From: Chryseobacterium elymi | Lineage (GTDB): Bacteria > Bacteroidota > Bacteroidia > Flavobacteriales > Weeksellaceae | DNA: 64,000 bases | Assembly (NCBI RefSeq): GCF_003385495.1 | Contig: NZ_QNUH01000006.1 | Coordinates: 186,001-250,000, forward strand | Direction: 5' to 3' | In this document: positions 61,876 through 64,000 of the stretch, piece after piece | Layout: each line of letters starts with the position of its first letter | Position numbering within the stretch: position 1 is the first letter of the stretch | The notes under the pieces: model-generated | The model's database searches: none | Seen by the model: the letters and a program-made list of their open reading frames with translations, nothing else | What the model was told of the DNA's origin: nothing | Position numbers and translations under genes: made by a program

Positions 61876-64000
61876 TTATTTTTTTAATAATTTCACAGTC
61901 TTCTGAAAACCGCCTTCTGCTTCAATATTCAGAACCAGGATACGTGATGTTTCCAGCTGATGGCTAAAATCAAGATCCAACGATCTGTTGAGTCCACTGA
62001 ATTTCTTCATATAAACGATTTTTCCATCCATGTTGTATGCAGTTACTGAAATATCTTTCAATCCTTTTGGTGAATTGATCTTAACGATTCCTGAAGTAGG
62101 ATTCGGTGCTACATCAACTGTATTTTCCGTATTGTGGGTTTCAACAGTACTTAACGCACCTTCTGTTCCTAAGTTTTGTTTTAAGGCAATAACGATGGTA
62201 GCTGATTTTCCTCTGTAATCAATTGTATTTCCTGTTGCATCTATATCTGTAGAAATCGTAGAACTTGGATGCTGAATTGAAAAGAAACCAAATTTATGAT
62301 CAGGTGTAAACGTCAGTCCTGTAGGTTCTGACCCCGCCGGCATAGAAGCGAAAAGCCTCACTTTAGGATTAGCCGGTGTATGATCCGGAGCAATTACCCA
62401 GATGTAGTTTTTCCCTCCATCCTGAAGCACCCAAAGGTTTCCAAGTTCATCAAAGGTAAGGTTATCATTTCCGTCACCCCACACTTCAGTTCTCATCCCT
62501 TGTGCTGTATTGAATGAATAAGATGTAGAGGAACCTCCTACAAAAGTCTCTACCTGGGAAGCAGTAGTTCCGTTATCCTGAAAACGGTATACTTTGTCTA
62601 ATCCTTTTGCTGCAAAATAGATTTTTCCATCCAAAGGACTGATCTCTACATCTTCCACTCCATTAAATCTTGTTCCTCCTAATGACTGAGCAAGAGCTGT
62701 TGTATTATTCTGATCTGCTTTCACTTTATTAGGAACCTGAACCCATGTAGCTGTAGTTCCCACAGGCTCTCCGGAAGTAGTTAGTCCCTGATCAAGCTTT
62801 AACACATAAAGGTTTCCTGAAGAAAGATCGTTCGGTGTATCCATGATATATTTATAAACCATGTGAGTTCCTCCATCTTCTCCATAATAAGCTGTAGTTC
62901 CTGCATTATTAACCACTACATTTTCGTGATTCATAATTCCCATCTGCCAAAGTTTTCCTTTGGAACCATCCGCATTTTTGGAAACGACCTGTGCTGTGAC
63001 CGGATCAATTTCCACTAACCATCCGTAATCTTTATAGCCATCATTGTTCACATCATTGGAAGTAACAGATTCTTCTGCTGTAACAACGGTTCCCCAAGGA
63101 GTAATACCACCAGAACAGTTTCTGATTGTTTGAACTAAACTTGGATCTGAGAAGTTTACCGCTCTTGATCTTGTCAGCTGCCAAAGCTTGGTAGAAGCAT
63201 TGTAGTTAACCTCAGCTATGGTAACACCCCCCGGGTTTGTTTCATGGTTTACGGAAAGGTATCCGTTTGTGCTGCTTCCTGTTTTGGCTACGTAAGCAGT
63301 AAAGTCATTTAAGCCTCCTACCATTCCACCACCTTCAGTATAGCTGTCACCTTCTTTTAAGATAAGCTGGTATTTATGTTCAGCAGGGATGATCAGTTTA
63401 CTGGTCTGAGCAGTAGGAACAATGGAAGTAAAACAGCTGATATGAGTTCCTGTACATGCCGGAGGAGGTGTAACAGTAGCTGTTGTTTTTAAATAAGCAT
63501 CAATTCGAAGATCTGAGCTGGTTCCGGTTCTGTTGTGAAGTTCAATAGAAATCCTGTTTGTTCCGTTTACAAATTTAGATTTCGGAATAGAAAAAATATT
63601 ATAAACATTCTCCGCTGAACCATCTATCGTGGTGCTTGAAGGCGTATTGAAACTAATAGTACCTGCCGGCATATTGTCTCTCACTACTTCCTCTCCGTTA
63701 AGGTAAACCACAATTCCATCGTCTCTCATTACTCCTAATTCCATATTGTCTGAAAGGGTTGACAGGTCTGCTGTAAAATCTTTGGCAAAATAAGCAGCTG
63801 TAAGACCTGAGCTGATGGTAGTCGTTACAGGGTCTCCATAACCAAGAGGTCCGTTTCCTGCTGCCCACGTTGAGATATTAAATGTCTGGTCTTTCCATGA
63901 ATCTGCCAGGGCCTGGTTATTATCTTTATAGCTCCAGGAAGAGTTTTTATTGAATAAAAAAGTTTGTGCCTGTACACTAAAGCCAGCGACCATTGCCAGC
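61876..64000 (-). CDS. PhoX/DUF839-like secreted protein with T9SS sorting domain (cut at the right edge)
   Basis: At least 705 codons are visible; the start lies beyond 64000, with the signal peptide tail LAMVAGFSVQAQ present. A galactose-binding-like part (~25-180, YFAKDFTADLSTLSDN) is followed by the DUF839/PhoX phosphatase-like block (YLSVNHETNPGGVTIAEV, TPWGTVVTAEESVTSND, WQMGIMNHENVVVNN, TAYYGEDGG). A T9SS C-terminal domain ends it (VAPNPTSGIVKINSP ... EGGFQKTVKLLKK). It should be exported and could be a Ca-dependent phosphatase. Confidence 0.82.
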   Translation of the reverse strand, partial: LAMVAGFSVQAQTFLFNKNSSWSYKDNNQALADSWKDQTFNISTWAAGNGPLGYGDPVTTTISSGLTAAYFAKDFTADLSTLSDNMELGVMRDDGIVVYLNGEEVVRDNMPAGTISFNTPSSTTIDGSAENVYNIFSIPKSKFVNGTNRISIELHNRTGTSSDLRIDAYLKTTATVTPPPACTGTHISCFTSIVPTAQTSKLIIPAEHKYQLILKEGDSYTEGGGMVGGLNDFTAYVAKTGSSTNGYLSVNHETNPGGVTIAEVNYNASTKLWQLTRSRAVNFSDPSLVQTIRNCSGGITPWGTVVTAEESVTSNDVNNDGYKDYGWLVEIDPVTAQVVSKNADGSKGKLWQMGIMNHENVVVNNAGTTAYYGEDGGTHMVYKYIMDTPNDLSSGNLYVLKLDQGLTTSGEPVGTTATWVQVPNKVKADQNNTTALAQSLGGTRFNGVEDVEISPLDGKIYFAAKGLDKVYRFQDNGTTASQVETFVGGSSTSYSFNTAQGMRTEVWGDGNDNLTFDELGNLWVLQDGGKNYIWVIAPDHTPANPKVRLFASMPAGSEPTGLTFTPDHKFGFFSIQHPSSTISTDIDATGNTIDYRGKSATIVIALKQNLGTEGALSTVETHNTENTVDVAPNPTSGIVKINSPKGLKDISVTAYNMDGKIVYMKKFSGLNRSLDLDFSHQLETSRILVLNIEAEGGFQKTVKLLKK

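Overview
The window looks like a chromosomal segment of a Bacteroidota bacterium, most likely a Chryseobacterium-like member of the Flavobacteriia. The evidence is low GC and AT-rich spacers, promoter-like TAnnTTTG boxes instead of E. coli -10 elements, few Shine-Dalgarno sites, type IX secretion (T9SS) C-terminal sorting domains, a TonB-dependent receptor, and typical flavobacterial gene families (DUF6157, DUF4153, AraC/SDR pairs, GEVED proteins, two-lipoyl-domain PdhC). No ribosomal RNA, phage, IS transposase or CRISPR array is visible. There is one tRNA (Arg, CCU). Layout from the left: a truncated TonB receptor; uvrA; a lipoprotein hydrolase; tRNA-Arg; a tandem-duplicated unknown protein with an AraC regulator and an SDR; a 230-bp MITE-like repeat; a FabH-like ketosynthase; a SWIM-SNF2 helicase; a T9SS GEVED protein; a GNAT/VOC operon ending in a frameshifted endonuclease-V-like gene; an M28 peptidase; and methionine aminotransferase. 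A long leftward block (30.6 to 19.4 kb) carries pdhA-pdhC, lolD, an L,D-transpeptidase-like lipoprotein, radC, a FemAB/GNAT-like protein, a PhyH dioxygenase, soluble pyrophosphatase, and a membrane pyrophosphatase fused to an OmpA domain. 

From 30.7 to 44.7 kb most genes run rightward. First comes a tight three-gene unit (PAP2-like, BlaI-like with a lysine tail, DUF4153). Then come an RRM protein, an XRE regulator, DUF6157 and a thioesterase overlapping an HMA-AraC fusion, followed by a CopA-type ATPase with four N-terminal metal-binding cysteine repeats. This last pair looks like a metal-sensing regulator with its copper exporter. DUF72, a polysaccharide deacetylase, a YggS-type protein, a sigma-54-type response regulator without a DNA-binding domain, and a MATE exporter follow. 

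The most striking region is 44.78-46.49 kb. A single class I terpene synthase gene, with all the canonical catalytic residues, sits alone in about 1.68 kb bounded by a 26-bp direct repeat (25/26 identical). One copy of the repeat is embedded in the MATE-gene terminator. This looks like a discrete acquired terpene-biosynthesis insert. 

From 46.6 kb to the end are GNAT, two Crp/Fnr regulators, a HAD hydrolase, an S9 peptidase, DoxX, era, an SMR exporter, a methyltransferase with map, a BT0820-like HAD protein, an acyl-ACP desaturase, gpmI, a metallopeptidase with a possible starch-binding-like domain, a SUI1/YciH factor, a leucine-rich-repeat protein and a truncated PhoX/DUF839 T9SS protein. 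Other signals are decayed genes (endonuclease V, a TfoX-like relic, a small membrane protein), dispersed intergenic repeats, tiny ORFs capped by terminators, and several genes whose start lies only 4-7 nt after a TAnnTTTG box (candidate leaderless mRNAs).
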